Assembly (NCBI GenBank): GCA_017590115.1
Contig: JAGGNK010010225.1
Location: 7,178,469-7,242,468 of the forward strand
DNA length: 64,000 nt
From: Montifringilla adamsi
Taxonomy: Eukaryota; Chordata; Aves; Passeriformes; Passeridae
Reading direction: 5' to 3'
How positions within the stretch are numbered: the stretch's first letter is position 1; each line of letters opens with the position of its first letter. Positions 24,943-37,569 of this stretch are shown in pieces. Under the pieces are notes generated by a model, which saw only the letters and a program-made list of their open reading frames with translations, was not told where the DNA came from and did not search any database. The position numbers were made by a program, and so were the translations under genes.

Positions 24943-25288
24943 ATTGGCTTAAACTCACCCTAAGCAGTCCCTATGAAAATGTGTTGGTTTCATTAGACAT
25001 CCAATACTGCCTTTAGTTCAATGGGTTTAATTATGACAAAGAAAAAAAAAATTCAAGCAATATGTAGATGAACCTGGACTGAAATATGTTTGGTTTAGAA
25101 AACAAAGCATTGATTTCAATGAAAAGCTACTGGTGTAAGTGAAAATATTATGCCTTGAAAGGAAATCTATTCATTTCCATAAAAATTTAGTGACTTGAGT
25201 ATGCATGGATTGGTTCCACTACAGATATATTGGATTCAATGACACTGTATTAGTTTCAAAGCATATTTATCCATGCAGTAAAAATGTA
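24943..25288 (+). repeat. Highly diverged tandem array, 20-bp period
   Basis: Written in rows of 20 from position 25089, ten successive rows line up without indels on a consensus close to ATTGGTTTCAATGAAAATAT. The column agreement by hand is high at several places: A in column 1 (8 of 10), T in column 3 (9 of 10), G in column 4 and T in columns 7-8 (7 to 8 of 10), A in column 17 (8 of 10). Single rows agree with the consensus at only about half to three quarters of positions, so the array is old. Rows starting at 24943, 24963 and 24983 also fit, then phase is lost between about 25003 and 25088. It overlaps no open frame of note. Its origin (decayed minisatellite or part of an older element) is unknown. 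Confidence 0.65.
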
Positions 25289-28206
25289 TAGGTTATGAGA
25301 ATTAAAGAGGCGTGATGATGGCTGCCCTGAAGAATAATCTAAAATACAATTCCTATTAAAATTTATCAAATTGGACTTAACAACGATACATCCAAAAGCC
25401 CTAAATAAATTTTATTGTATTCTATCACTTTGAACACACCAGTCCTTTTGTGTCACTCTGGTACAAACTGATTCTTCCAGATTTCAGGGGGCTACATCCT
25501 TTCCTCTTCTCCACAGAATGCAATTGTTAGCAATTCAGATTCTTTCCCCATAAGCAAACTGTCTTTTTTCTCTCATCTGTAAGGATGAAAATGCAGTTTG
25601 TCCCATAGGCGAGGCAGACGGGAGTATAATACTGACTTTTTTTTCCAGACTATATGTGGAGATCTAGGGGTGCTGCCTGGGGGCAGAAGCACTCCTGTAG
25701 ACCACAGACATGAGGTCGATAATCTTCATATTAAACTCCAGCAGTATCTCCATGCCTGTGCTTCTTTCTGGCTGGCTCCAGGTGCCTCCTTAATGCATTA
25801 TTCTGAATCACCCTTCAAAGATCACCTAACTTCCTCCTGTGATTAGGTCTGGAATCAGATATGGAGTTCTGGCTGTTTGAATAGGTGCTCAAATCAGGCA
25901 AAGAAGCACACCTATTCTTTGCTTAGGCCTGTACATTTCTTTTCAGTTTAAAAATTATATGCCATACTGAAATGCTTGCTGGCTCATGCTGAAGCCTAAA
26001 AACTTAGGTATGAACTCCCCCTACAAGCTACATTTTTTTTCAGAAATCTCACTGTTTAATAAATGCACAATTAATTGAGAGGTGTTTCAGCTTGATCTGC
26101 TGTTGCACAATAGGACTCTGGCTGCACCGCTGTTATAAATAATATTCTGTAGACACAACATTTGGAACCACTCAGGCTTCTGTGGCTGTTCCTATTGTAA
26201 AGAGGCATCCTGAGTGATTCTGAAAGCCCAGGTAGTTGTTTTGATTTGTCTATAAAAATGTATCAGTAATTTTATTGTTTAGTTTGTCCTGCTGACTAAC
26301 ACAGCTACCCACTCATGCTAAAGAATGTACATAATACAGAGGCTGTTAAGTGCCTGTACTATTTTTATAAGAAAAAACATCAATAAGCACTTGACTTTGA
26401 AGTTTTTACCATCCATTTTCCAGAATGACTCTGAATGATAAAAGAAAACAGTCTTCAACTTCCCTCTTTGTGGTACACAATAAAGCTCTGTTTACCATGC
26501 AATTTCTTCATGATGGGACCCTAGCTTTTCCCTACACACTCTCATTTCCTCAAACAACACAGGCAAATTAATTTTTTTCTTAAATCCTGACTAGTCTGTT
26601 CCAGTTAAATGCAAGTGGCACACAATATTTTGACATTATAGTATAATAAATATCCTGGGTTCAAATCCTAAATCTAGATTTTAAGAACAAATAAATGATA
26701 AATCAAATTGCTGGATCAGTATCCACATGATTCTGATGAGCCACAGTTTTATCTTGTCACAGCAAAGAATATTCTTATGTTGACACAACCTATTTTTCAC
26801 TGTCATGTTATAAATTGAAAGTTTGTCACAGCTCCTAAGGAACATAATCCATTGTTTTCATCAGAACTCCAAGTTAAATGTATACTCTGAAGTTTAAGTT
26901 TTTATTTAAAGCCTAGAAAGCATAAAATTTAAAGACAGCCACCATTCTGTGGTAGAAAACGTCCTGCATCAATTATTCTCTCTCAGAATAAACTTTTTAA
27001 GTGCTATTTCCAGTACCACCATGCAGGCCTTCTAATCACACCTGCCATACCTGCAAGTTCCAAGACAGCAGGGATTTTCCTCAGTTAGGGTTTGCACAAT
27101 ATGGCAAGTTATGCCTTGCTTCTAAGTTCTCTCTAAATTCTTCATCTACTTCTCTCTTGTACCAATATAAAGACAGATTGGTTTGGCACATAGCAGAATT
27201 CCTCTGATTCCTTCTACATTTCATTCTACTTTTACTACTTCTTTTCAATATTTTTGTACTGTTATAATATCAAAGTTAAAACACCCTATATGCCAGCTAT
27301 AGTACAAGACACTGTTTGCTCAAAGGAAATTAGAATCTGTGGCCCTGATTGTGTAAATGTTTACACAGAGGACTAATGGCAGGGTTTAAACAGTTCAACC
27401 AAATTTCTCATGAGCATGTTGATATTTCAGGTGTAAGTGCTAACAGTAAACACTGTCCTTAAATGCATAATCTGAAGTAGATGGAAGGAGTGTCTGGGCT
27501 CTGTGTCGGGAAAGCCCTCTATTCCTGCTTTCCCAGGTGAATACACAGGAATGACAGGAATGAAGTGAAGGTGCAGGACTTGGACAATCAAGTTTGACAG
27601 CACATGTTTCTGCTGTTTTCATGTTGCTTAAGTCCTGAGCATATCAGAACGTTTCGTGTTCACTCCCTTGGCTGTTTCTGCAATCACGCTCATCCTGCAG
27701 TAGTCACTTCACACATTTATTACATATATTTTAGAAGCTATTCTGTTCTGTGCATGCACTTGTGTGTCTTCTGACTGCTAATTTTCAAGCATCTAACCAT
27801 CCCAGTCAGTAGACAGGCAAACATTTACCACTACATCTGATGTCTTCTGACTTCTTCAACATATTTTGTTACGTCTATCCAAAACACCAGAGACACCTGA
27901 CTGAATAAACCCTAGCCAGTCCTAAGGCAGCATATACAGGGCAGCATAAATTGCTGCAGAGCCTGTCCCAGGACCCCCTCCACCAATGGGATTTCTGTGC
28001 TGTACAAACATCAGATAAGCAAGTCCAAATGCATTCATACCCTTACCACAAAAGAGGAAAAAGATCAGAGCAGTACAGCCCTTCAGGGGCTCCAGCAGAG
28101 GCTCTTCGCTATCCCAGGCTGAAAGTCTTCTCACGCTGATTTTTAAAAAGGGAGTTGATATCATGTAGGTTGACAGCCTCAAGTAGAGGACGAGGAATGC
28201 ACAAAA
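25289..28206. other. Noncoding DNA, no gene seen
   Basis: Unsupported frames only (up to 95 codons, 27922-28209 minus). AT-rich, CpG-poor, with no recognisable repeat family. The phrase at 26657-26670 recalls a MIR box B but has no supporting flanks. Confidence 0.55.
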
Positions 28207-28251
28207 CAAGGGTATCTCATGGGAGATACCCTTGGCAAACTATTAGTTTGC
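28207..28251. repeat. Two adjacent perfect inverted repeats (hairpin pair)
   Basis: The first hairpin has 12-bp perfect arms (28207-28218 and 28223-28234) and a 4-base loop ATGG. The second begins at the very next base, with 7-bp perfect arms (28235-28241 and 28245-28251) and a 3-base loop ATT. There is no spacer between them. Arms this short are not miRNA-precursor length. The pairing itself is exact; any function is unknown. Confidence 0.85.
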
Positions 28252-28734
28252 CTCTTAATGTAGGGCAAAGTCCTGCTATCAGTTAGGAGCACATGCACTT
28301 GGGATAACGATACCACCTGTCATTTAGTAAATCCAGACTTACAGAGATGTAAACAGGAGTAGATTTTCTTCCAGAATCTCTAGGCAAGCTGAGAAAGAGC
28401 TCTTCCAGAACTCATATTTCAATATCATGCCTTAGGTAACAGCAAAATCACAGTCTTTATGTTTCTTTCATGAAGTATCAAGCTTCCATGCATCATATAT
28501 CATTATATTTCTATAGCTGCATCATAGTCCTAAAAGAACACTGGGCTGGGTGGATGGAGAGGTGGGATTTTTTTTTACATTTTTCAAGAATATACATTTT
28601 TCAAGTCTAAATTAAAAAAAAATGTATTCACTCCTTAACTGGCTTTTGTCAGGAGACATTCTTCTTTTAGCTAAGAGATGTATTCTTTGATGTCTTCATT
28701 AAAAGATCTCACAATATTTTTTTTCCTGAGAAAC
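28252..28734. other. Noncoding DNA, nothing recognised
   Basis: AT-rich stretch with short A and T runs (near 28568 and 28614). No open frame or repeat family of note. Confidence 0.55.

Positions 28735-28775
<41 letters not shown>
28735..28775 (+). repeat. (CTAT)10 microsatellite
   Basis: Forty-one bases of perfect CTAT repeat (equivalently TATC/GATA on the other strand). Tetranucleotide GATA repeats are common length-variable loci in birds. Confidence 0.95.
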
Positions 28776-31700
28776 AATGGTATGGTAAGATTTTGTCTTC
28801 CCCTTTGATTTTTCCATAATGCAAACAACGCCATTTTAAATGTGTGTTATTTTAACAGGGTTTATGTTAAGCAACAAGGAGGATATTATTCTTTAAATCT
28901 GAATTTAAATAGTATGAAAAGTGGAGCCAATTGAAGTAAATCATAATTGCTAAGTGGGATTAGTTTGCAACAGCTTCCTTAAAGTTTGCAAGTAAACATA
29001 TACAAGAACAGATCCCTGAAGCAGAAATGCATTTTATTCGTAACTTCTAATCCAGGTCCGCACTCTCCAAAGTGTCATTGTCATGAAACATTGTTCGGAA
29101 AACAATAACTCTAGTGGTCTTACATTTTCTCTCTGTGCAAATGATGTATGTTTCATGTGACATTACTTACTTCCTCAACTAGCAAGTCTATCCCATCTGT
29201 TGGAAAGCCACCAGTGGTGATGTGCTATCAAAGTGAATTACCTTCTTACATGCCAGGAAATTAGGGCAATCCAGCGCCTTTCATCTAGCTCCTCTACACT
29301 GCCATCCTGCTCCCACAGGGTCTCCCATTCACTTTTCTCCTACTGATTTGTATGGGAGCAATTGTATAGGAAGTAATTTCTCTGTGGCTTGAAAAATGCT
29401 TTTCAGGCTTGAAAAGAAGCTGTGTGGTTTGATGTATGATTTGTTCTTAGACCGCCACTGAGCACCAGAAAGATGATTCCCATCCAATGGGTAAAAAATC
29501 AAACATGATGAGGGAAACAGAGTAGAAAAGGAGTGGACTATCAGATCCAAGCATATGTAGCTGTAGGGCCTTTTACTCCTTGTAAGTGCCAGGGTGCACC
29601 TGTAGCCAGTGTCAGGACAGAAGATTCAGGTGTCAGATCATGATGGACTTTTTCATTTCCTTTGCAATTCTCATGATGTCAAATACTTGGATTATTATGG
29701 ATGCGATAGGTTTCCAGAGGAGGATGATTTGATGTCTGAGAACTGTTGACCAAATGACTGGTTGGTAGAAGTTTAGCTGAAAGTAGTCTTTGAGAGGAAA
29801 CTGGCTAACAGTCTTTCCTGCCCTACTCTAAGTTACACTTTGGCTATAAAATACATGTCTTCAAAACGTGACAAGTGCTAAAGAACCCTGCGAATGAACA
29901 GTTAGGAGTGCGCTCCAGTTCCCCATTGCCATATCATCTTCCTTCTCTTCCTCTCACTTCTATTTCTCTCCTGCCTACGCCAGCACTTCATTTCTCTCCG
30001 ATAATCTGGTCATGCCACGTACCCCTCTCACATAAGCCCACGTCCATGCCTGTCTTCCCCTTTCATAACTCTTCACCTTCATGCCTCCCGTCTCCCTCCT
30101 CCTTTCCATTCCACCCGTGGATGCCCCACGATACTACTGCCATCTTTCTCCTTGCTTCAGTCTTCTCTGTGCCTCTGAGTGAGTTTCATCCTCCATGACC
30201 TCTGCATTGCTTCTTGGGGGTTCACCTGACCTCCCAATAATTGCATACCCGTTCCTCGACAACCCCACAAATGTTGCCATTTACTCCATTTATAAACTCA
30301 AGTTTGCCTGCCTCTGTACACCTTTATTGAGCCCCCTAGTTCCCCAGATTTTCCCCTTTAGCCTCTTCCTACCCAGTCATTGTAAACAAAATTAAGGGGT
30401 TTTGCTTTCAATTACAGTATGTCTGAAAAATCTCTGTCCTGGGAGAGACAAGGAGTCAGGAGGACTGATTTCTTTGAGGCAGAGTTAATCTGCTTAGGTT
30501 GAAAAATGAGTGTGTAATGAAGAGATAGATTCCATTATCTTAATTGTTGAGTTGCTATTATTACTCCATAAGATTCTACAATTTCACACCAACCAATGAG
30601 AACTCACCCAGCAGATGTGTCCAGGAGTATATTTATGCATGCAAGAAGTTCTTTTGAACACTCTAAGTCTCACCTACATTTGATACACACATCTGTAGTG
30701 TACCTAAGTGAATGTGAACACTGTGGTATCAGTTTATGTGTGCTGCTGCAGTTTATCAGGAAATGTGCTATGGTGTGCTCTTTACTGGAAGATTCAGTCT
30801 TGCCTCTGTTTAAGGTGGCCCTATTGAATCTGAAACGGCCATGTTGATATCTAGGAGAATAATGACACCTGTGCTCTCCAGAAAAATTCAGATTGTGATC
30901 CCTCCATGACCCCAAGCCAGAAAGGATGAAACAGTAAATTATGCTAATCTACTCATTGTCAGGTCCCCATCTGTTCTTTCCTTTCATTCAGGGCTCCATC
31001 CTCTCCAGAGCTAGCCCCATGTGAACATCTTTAACAAACACCTGGAGCTAAACCCACTGCAATGACTTCGTACCCCCCTTTTCCCCAGTGAATAGAGCTG
31101 AGGCGTGAGCAGTAGGGTTCTCCGCTGCTCATCTTCCCCAGGATGTAGAAGAACATCTAGCAACACAACACATTAAATGGCATTTGATTGTATACAAAAT
31201 TCAGTAATTTGCTAAGGGTCTCCCAGTCATTAGCGAGAATTAACGAGGTTCTACGGTAATAAAATCTTACTTCAAAATACAGAGTTTTACCGGAACATAT
31301 GGGATTATAAAAGTAAATGTGCATCACACATAATCTTATGCCACATTATATAGCACATTTTTAAAAAGGAAACACCCACAGGTCTGAACAACTTTTATTT
31401 TTATGCAAATTCTGTATGCACAGAGACGTGCTTACTTGTCACTTTTGTGTTGTATCACTGCAGTGCCAAAGGGAAGTATCACATCTCACTTTGCCTAGCC
31501 TTTATCCATCTACCTTTGCAAACACTCTTTACCATCCATAACTAAAGGACTCCTGGCATCACAAAATCTGTTTTCTTTTCACATCCATCTTCTGTGACAT
31601 GCAGAAGGAAGCCCCTGCAAGAGCTTTGTAACCCAATCCTCCTTGAGAACTCAGTGCTCTGTACAGCTTATGCCCAACCCTTGCCCTTATGCCTTTTATA

Positions 31701-32045
31701 ATCATAACCATCATCTTTTTATTATGTCTTGGACTTGAAGAGTCCTGAAAGCAGATGTAACTCATGATGACCTGACTTCAATGGGAGAATGAACCAGGTG
31801 GCTAATTGTCTCTAAAACAGACACACTGATAATTAGCAGGAGAGCACAATGCAACAGAAGCCTAACCACCAGCCTTTATTTAAGTTAAGCAAATGGGTGA
31901 GAAAATGATGCAGCTGCATCATACTTTGACAAGCTAATAAGGGATCCATACCTTCATCTAGTCAGCTATACTCACCAAACCATGTACTGAGGGCATGGTA
32001 TCAATGATTCTGAAATGGTAGACTTATAGAAAATGGAAAAAAATA
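28776..32045. other. Noncoding DNA with a pyrimidine-rich segment
   Basis: Between about 29920 and 30190 the + strand is strongly C/T-rich, which keeps a 107-codon frame (29875-30198) open with a Ser/Pro/Leu/Phe-rich translation. I regard that frame as compositional. No other feature recognised. Confidence 0.55.
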
Positions 32046-32077
32046 TGTGCACAAAAGCCCTTGTGCACAAAAGCTCT
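32046..32077 (+). repeat. 16-bp tandem duplication
   Basis: TGTGCACAAAAGCCCT (32046-32061) is followed directly by a copy differing at one base (32062-32077). Confidence 0.9.
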
Positions 32078-34079
32078 TCTACAACAGCTTCTCTTTCTGA
32101 GCAGGTCACTGCACTAGCATTTCTTCCTGAATATCTGCCTTCAAACCTTGCCTTGCATCCCAAACAGAAATAACCTCGGTGGCCTCATCTTGCTTTCCAT
32201 TTGCCCATGTTGCAAAACAAGCACATTGTGATCCTCTGCTAAGGAGCAGTCTAGGACCAAAGAGCAAAAAATCTGCCAGTTAAGCTGTATTGCCTTGGCA
32301 CTGCTGCACAGAGGAGTTTACTTGATGATGGCTCTCAGAATAAATGGCTTTAGCTACCACTGCACATCCCCCACCTTTACAAGCACTAGACTTACTGCTT
32401 CCATAAAAAGCAAAGAAAGTGAGTGGAGCTCACTTTAAAGATATTAGCAACTCAGAGACTTTAATGTTAAAACACAGATTGCTTTGTAAATGGTGTCAAA
32501 CAGCAGCCCAAAATATAGCACCATATAAAATACCCAATGCAAACAACTCCACAGGTGTTGACAGAGAGGTGGAAAGACAAGCATTTCCAAGTTATTCCCA
32601 GTTCCTCGTCCTGATTAGACAATTCAGGTTTTTGTGGGACAGGAGATAACATTCTCACCTTTGTTATTTTGCTTCAATATTTACTGTTGGTTATTCTTGA
32701 AAGGGGGACACAAAAAGCCGTGGTTATCTGTTCATCTGGAAGTGTTCTAAGTGCTAGAGAAAAAAAATCAAAAGGACCATTTACTCAGCACTGCTTTCAG
32801 GTCAGATTGAAAACTAATTTAGGCACTTTCCTTTAGGAGAACCTCTCACACAGGAGGGGTTTTGTTCTGAAAGAGAACCAGAAAGCAGACCTAGAAATAA
32901 AGCAAGGGCCAAATGTATCCATGTTATGCCAGCCTTACCTGTTCCCTACTTTTTTCTGGTACTGCTAGCAGCAACACAGAAAAATCCTACTGACTACACC
33001 CACTCTGCCCCACCAAAGGCACTTGGCCCAAAAGTAGGTTTTGTCAAAGCCTATCAATCACACATCACTAACCTCCTCACAAACGAGTCTTGGCAGGTTT
33101 ACACGGGCATAACACGGGGGCAAGAGAGTTGTGAAATTAACCTCTGCTCAGGGTCCAAAGTGAGCAACTCACAAAAATTACACATACAGCATAAGTGGTG
33201 AAAAGTAGAATTTTCCACTAACATGTTTCTGACTTCCAGTTTTAATAGTCTAAGGAATTGTTATTAGAGTGATCAAAGGGAGAAATCACAAATGCGAGAA
33301 ATCTGACAACTAAGCATCAAGCTAGTGTAGCAAAGGAGATTGCTTTCTTTCCATTTCCTGTTAAATACTGCTTTGGAACTTCATTTTGATGTAGATTTGA
33401 CAAAACTCGCATTGCATTTCAGTTTCTGGTGCATAGGTCTGCTGAAAGAAAAAGAATAAAGCAAAAATGAAGAGACTGTCAGAACAATAGCTGCTTTAAA
33501 AAACAAGAAGTCTGTCGAGGCTTTAGGTTTAGAGAGTTTACTATTACAAATAGATAAAAAAATCTATGGGGAAAATAACCTCTTGCCTACTTTTGCAGCC
33601 CTTTAAGACTATTCTAAGTCTGTTCACTAAAGACTGAGATACTTCTCTCTGAAATGAAAAAAAATTATCTGTGCTTTTGTTGTTGAAGTTAAGAGTATAG
33701 TAGATATTGTTTTTTTAGTTCTTCTGTTAACTAGGATTAATACAATAGCAGGTAAGTGGTTTTTTTGGTTTTTTTTTTTTACTTCTATCATGTCATCTAT
33801 CATTTTAATGTCACTTTAAAAGACATAAATACAGACCCTGCAAATTTCAGGGTTTCAAATTTTCTTTTTTGTTGTTTGCTCATGTAATTTTCCAGGAATA
33901 CTAATAATTACATGGAAAAATATCAGCTGTTCACCTACTTTAAATATACCACAATGAGATGAAGACATTTCCAAGTCCCTCAATACTCTTCATTTCATCA
34001 TGGTAAGCATCAGATTGTGGTGTTCTTGGAATAAAAGTTTACTATGATTTCCCTAGAAAACTGCCAGATTATTTTGAAC
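32078..34079. other. Noncoding DNA, no gene seen
   Basis: Only short unsupported open frames (up to 91 codons, 32926-33201). No recognisable repeat or RNA gene. Confidence 0.55.
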
Positions 34080-34113
34080 ATTCAAAGAACATTTTATCAT
34101 ATGTTCTTTGAAT
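34080..34113. repeat. Inverted repeat, 13-bp perfect arms
   Basis: ATTCAAAGAACAT (34080-34092) is the exact reverse complement of 34101-34113, with an 8-base loop. The arms do not extend further. It may be a remnant of a palindromic element or chance. Confidence 0.85.
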
Positions 34114-35274
34114 TAATTGTTTTGCTGAATAAGTGGCAAACAGCAGTTAGCCTCTTGGAACTTTTCTTCCATGTAAGATTTGTACTTCCGATTTATATAT
34201 ACTCTTCCCATAGTTCTTTCCTGGGAGTCCAGGACATTTCTCTGTAAGAGGAATTTCATGATCAGGTTTCATGTATATAGGTGTGAAATGTGACCCTGTG
34301 TCTCAATTCAGTTGCTGAGTTCCAGCAGGCCTTGAATGCATAGGACTTCCCACAGGAAGTAGCACAGGCAGGTAGCACGTACCACCAAGCACAAGCTTCT
34401 GACTAGTGCAACAACACAGTCAGACTAAGTTGCATTCCCATCCCTGATGGGATTTGTCACACTAGACCAGAAGAAACCAGAGTGTTGAGAGCCGACAGAT
34501 CCATGTATCCTCTATAAGGAATACCTCTCTGAAGATATTTGTGAAAAAGATAGCAACACTGAAGGAGGTTTAAAAATATCTTTTTTCTTTAAAAATAAAT
34601 ATTTAGTTGCAGAGTAAAAACAATATGGAGATTTAATTAAACCTTAATGTTTCCTTTAAAGCTGCTTGTCAACAATATTTCCTACACCTAAACACACTAT
34701 AACATTTTGCACAGTGGTTGTACACTTCCTCCTATGAGTTAGAGTGAAAGTAAACACTCTTTCGCTGAGTGATACTTCCTCTTTTTCCCTGGGACACTTA
34801 TTTCATAAGGAACTTGATATATTCTCGAACTAAGCCTGAGCACCTATTTTCTTTCTTTCCTAATAATCTTCAGAGTTGTACTGAATGAAATGTTGGGCTG
34901 TGAGTACTGCAGTCGCTGATCACTGCTCCTGCTCTTCACATTATTTGGGTCTGTGCAGAACCATCATATTCCTGGAGCAGCAGATGCCTTCAGCATTTGT
35001 GTGTTCACCATGTAGAAACCACTGTGATGTAGTTGAGCTTAATTTCTGCTGTTTTAATGACTTAAAACCAAAACTAAATCAGATGGAAAGGGAAGTTCTG
35101 ACTGGGGCTACATATCAGTACCAAGGAAGTCACTTCCCCAGAGCAAACCTATCTCTATTATACCTGTCTTTCCTTCTCTCAGACACTGAAAATGCTGAAT
35201 GTATGGAAATAAAAAATTTTTCTCCTTGGGTACACCACAGCCAAGCACTAGTAAATTCAACAGATGTCTCCTGA
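34114..35274. other. Noncoding DNA, no gene seen
   Basis: A 129-codon frame (34885-35274, +) has no recognisable domain. It ends where the T/G tract begins. Confidence 0.55.
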
Positions 35275-35424
35275 TTTTTTTGTTTGTTTTGGTTTGGGTA
35301 TTGTTTCTTTTTGTTTATTTGCTTTTTGGGGGTTGGGTTTTTTGTTTTGTTTTTGGGGGGTTTTTTTGGGGTTGTTTTTGGGTTTTTTGGTTGGTTGGGG
35401 TTTTTTTTGTTTGGTGTTTTTTTG
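35275..35424 (+). repeat. T/G-only low-complexity tract
   Basis: About 150 bases are T and G except for four bases, and 35323-35424 (102 bases) contains no A or C at all. G runs of 3 to 6 are separated by T-rich spacers. The complementary strand is A/C-only. The hydrophobic Trp/Phe/Val/Gly-rich frames read through it are translations of low-complexity sequence, not genes. Confidence 0.9.
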
Positions 35425-37569
35425 GAAATTTGAAATGAGATCTGTAGTCATGTCAATGATTCTGGACTTTTGGCCAATGCACACCAAAATGCAGAAGTCT
35501 GTTACTCAGTGGAACTCATTGTCATGAGATATTTTAATGAAAAATTGGTGCAGCTTGTAAAAGGAAAAACATATTCCCTAACATAAGAAGACTTTTCACA
35601 ATTCTAAGAATTAGAGAAAAACAACTTCTATATATTGGTGACAGGAAAAACAAAATCCATTTGAGCTGATTATTTTACAGATACTTACAAGGCAGTTTCC
35701 TTCACTGACAACAGATAAGGCATGAGAGGAAACAGTATGTATGATCTGATTCAGAATGCCTGTCCGTACATGAATTTCATGAAACATGCTGATATTTATG
35801 CCCTTGACATTCCCCACATAGTTCTAGAAATTATCAGCTTTGTTTACTTTTCCATGGCAGTGCATGCATACACAATTGTACACAAATGTTCCCCCTCACC
35901 AGCTGAGTGCACATCCATAAATAAAACATTCCTTAGAAAGGTTACGGACTTAATCACAGAGAGGATCAGCAAGGTCCTCAGGAAGATGTGGCATTGGGAC
36001 TGGAACTCTTTTGGGAAACGAAAAGGCTGGAAGACAAGGCTCAAAATCTTGAAGGTGATGACTGTGACAGTTGAAAAATGGAAAGCCATTGAGCAAATGA
36101 GTGAATGAGATGAAAGGTATAGTAATTATATGGAATATTCATTCATGGTTGTCTCATGCTGATTAGTTTGTATCTCAACAGCTCTTTGCAGGCTTTTGCT
36201 TTTTTACTGTGTCTAGAAGATATTGAAGGCCATATTCACCAGTCCAGGTAAGCACACAAGGGTAAAGGACACAAAAATCCTTCTGTCTTTGTAAGAGACA
36301 AATGCTACAGTATGGCCAGCAACCTGTGATTTCTGAAAGATGGACCATGACCTATCTTGCTCCCCAGTCACCAGGTTTAACCAGGGCTCCTCCTCCAATG
36401 ATTGTCCTGATTCCTACAATTTTTCTTTCTCTTCATCCTCATCTCCAGCACTGGTAATGCCTTTAGAGCCACAGCAGGCTTTATATGAATGCTGTATAAA
36501 GTCAAGAACTGCAAACCAAATGAAAGCAGATGTCTATTTTGTGTACACTGAAAGTTTTGCAAATGCTTTTGAGACGGGCTGAGACAAGAGCTTGTGGGGA
36601 CAAGGTAAAAGAAGATCTGATTCCAAGATCAGGTTTAACAGTAAGATATTCGCCAGAACCCCATTTAAAGAAACTTCTAAGCAGGACCAGGTCCCTTTCC
36701 TTGAATCTGGTCACTACAGAAGCAAATGTTAAGACAAATTAGAGCACAGGCATTCCACTTCCTGTGCTAAAAATAAGGTGTGTTTACACTTACCCATACA
36801 TTTGAAATGCTATAAAGGAAGGCGTTTTGCTTAGTTCTGTAACTAGTACTGGTTATTGCCAAGGAAGAATCTTCTTACTTGGTCTGTGCTTTTCCTTACT
36901 ATATTGTTTTAGATGACCAAAGGTATCTTTGGGGAAAAATGGAGAACACATGGGGAAAAATCAGAGCAGGTTTTTTTATCCCTTGCCTAACTGAACCTGA
37001 CTTTCCCCACAAAGCCCTGGTTCATTGCTTAGTTTTCCTCGCATATCTATTGAGGAGATTCCTATTATGGGAATAATTCATTGAATTCCTTTAAAATAAT
37101 ATATTTTTAAAATCCTTTGTTTAGGCACTTTTAAACATACCAATTTTCAATCATCCAGCCCAAAGCCTTGGATGAAGTGATAATTAGGTGTTAAGAGCTA
37201 ACCAGATAACCACAGAGGTTATCTGTCTCCAGGCAGCCACTAAACACCTAAACAAGAGTAAAAGTATGAAAACATGAGGTGCTCAGGAGCATTCATCCCT
37301 AATAAATTCTGAAACAATTTGAAACATTTTGAGTTACTGGCCTGCCTTTACAACCCCACGCTGCTGTGACAAATCCTGGTGTGTTTAACAGTACCCACCC
37401 ACTTAGAAAACTCGGTGCTCATGATAAAAACATGACGTGTTTAAAGCCATAAATCTTGCTGAGACCCCTCTTTTTCAACAAGGAAACATATTGAGAAAAT
37501 CCCTCTCCCACGTAACTGCAAATCATACAGCCTCATTTCATCAAGGGGAGGGCTTTTGAGATGTGCTTG
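35425..37569. other. Noncoding DNA, possible trace of an old LINE just after the T/G tract
   Basis: Bases 35495-35545 contain the phrase ACTCAGTGGAACTCATTG and following text that loosely recalls the 3' region of old CR1-clade LINEs, but the trace is too short to call. Open frames (128 codons at 35722-36108) are not recognised. Confidence 0.4.

Noticed and set aside
26657..26670. tRNA-SINE box-B-like phrase
   Set aside because: No A box, no tail and no flanking similarity.
35199..35527. Hydrophobic Phe/Trp/Gly/Val-rich frames resembling membrane segments
   Set aside because: They are translations of the T/G-only tract.
35485..35545. CR1-clade 3' fragment
   Set aside because: Too short and interrupted by the T/G tract; kept only as a remark in the block description.
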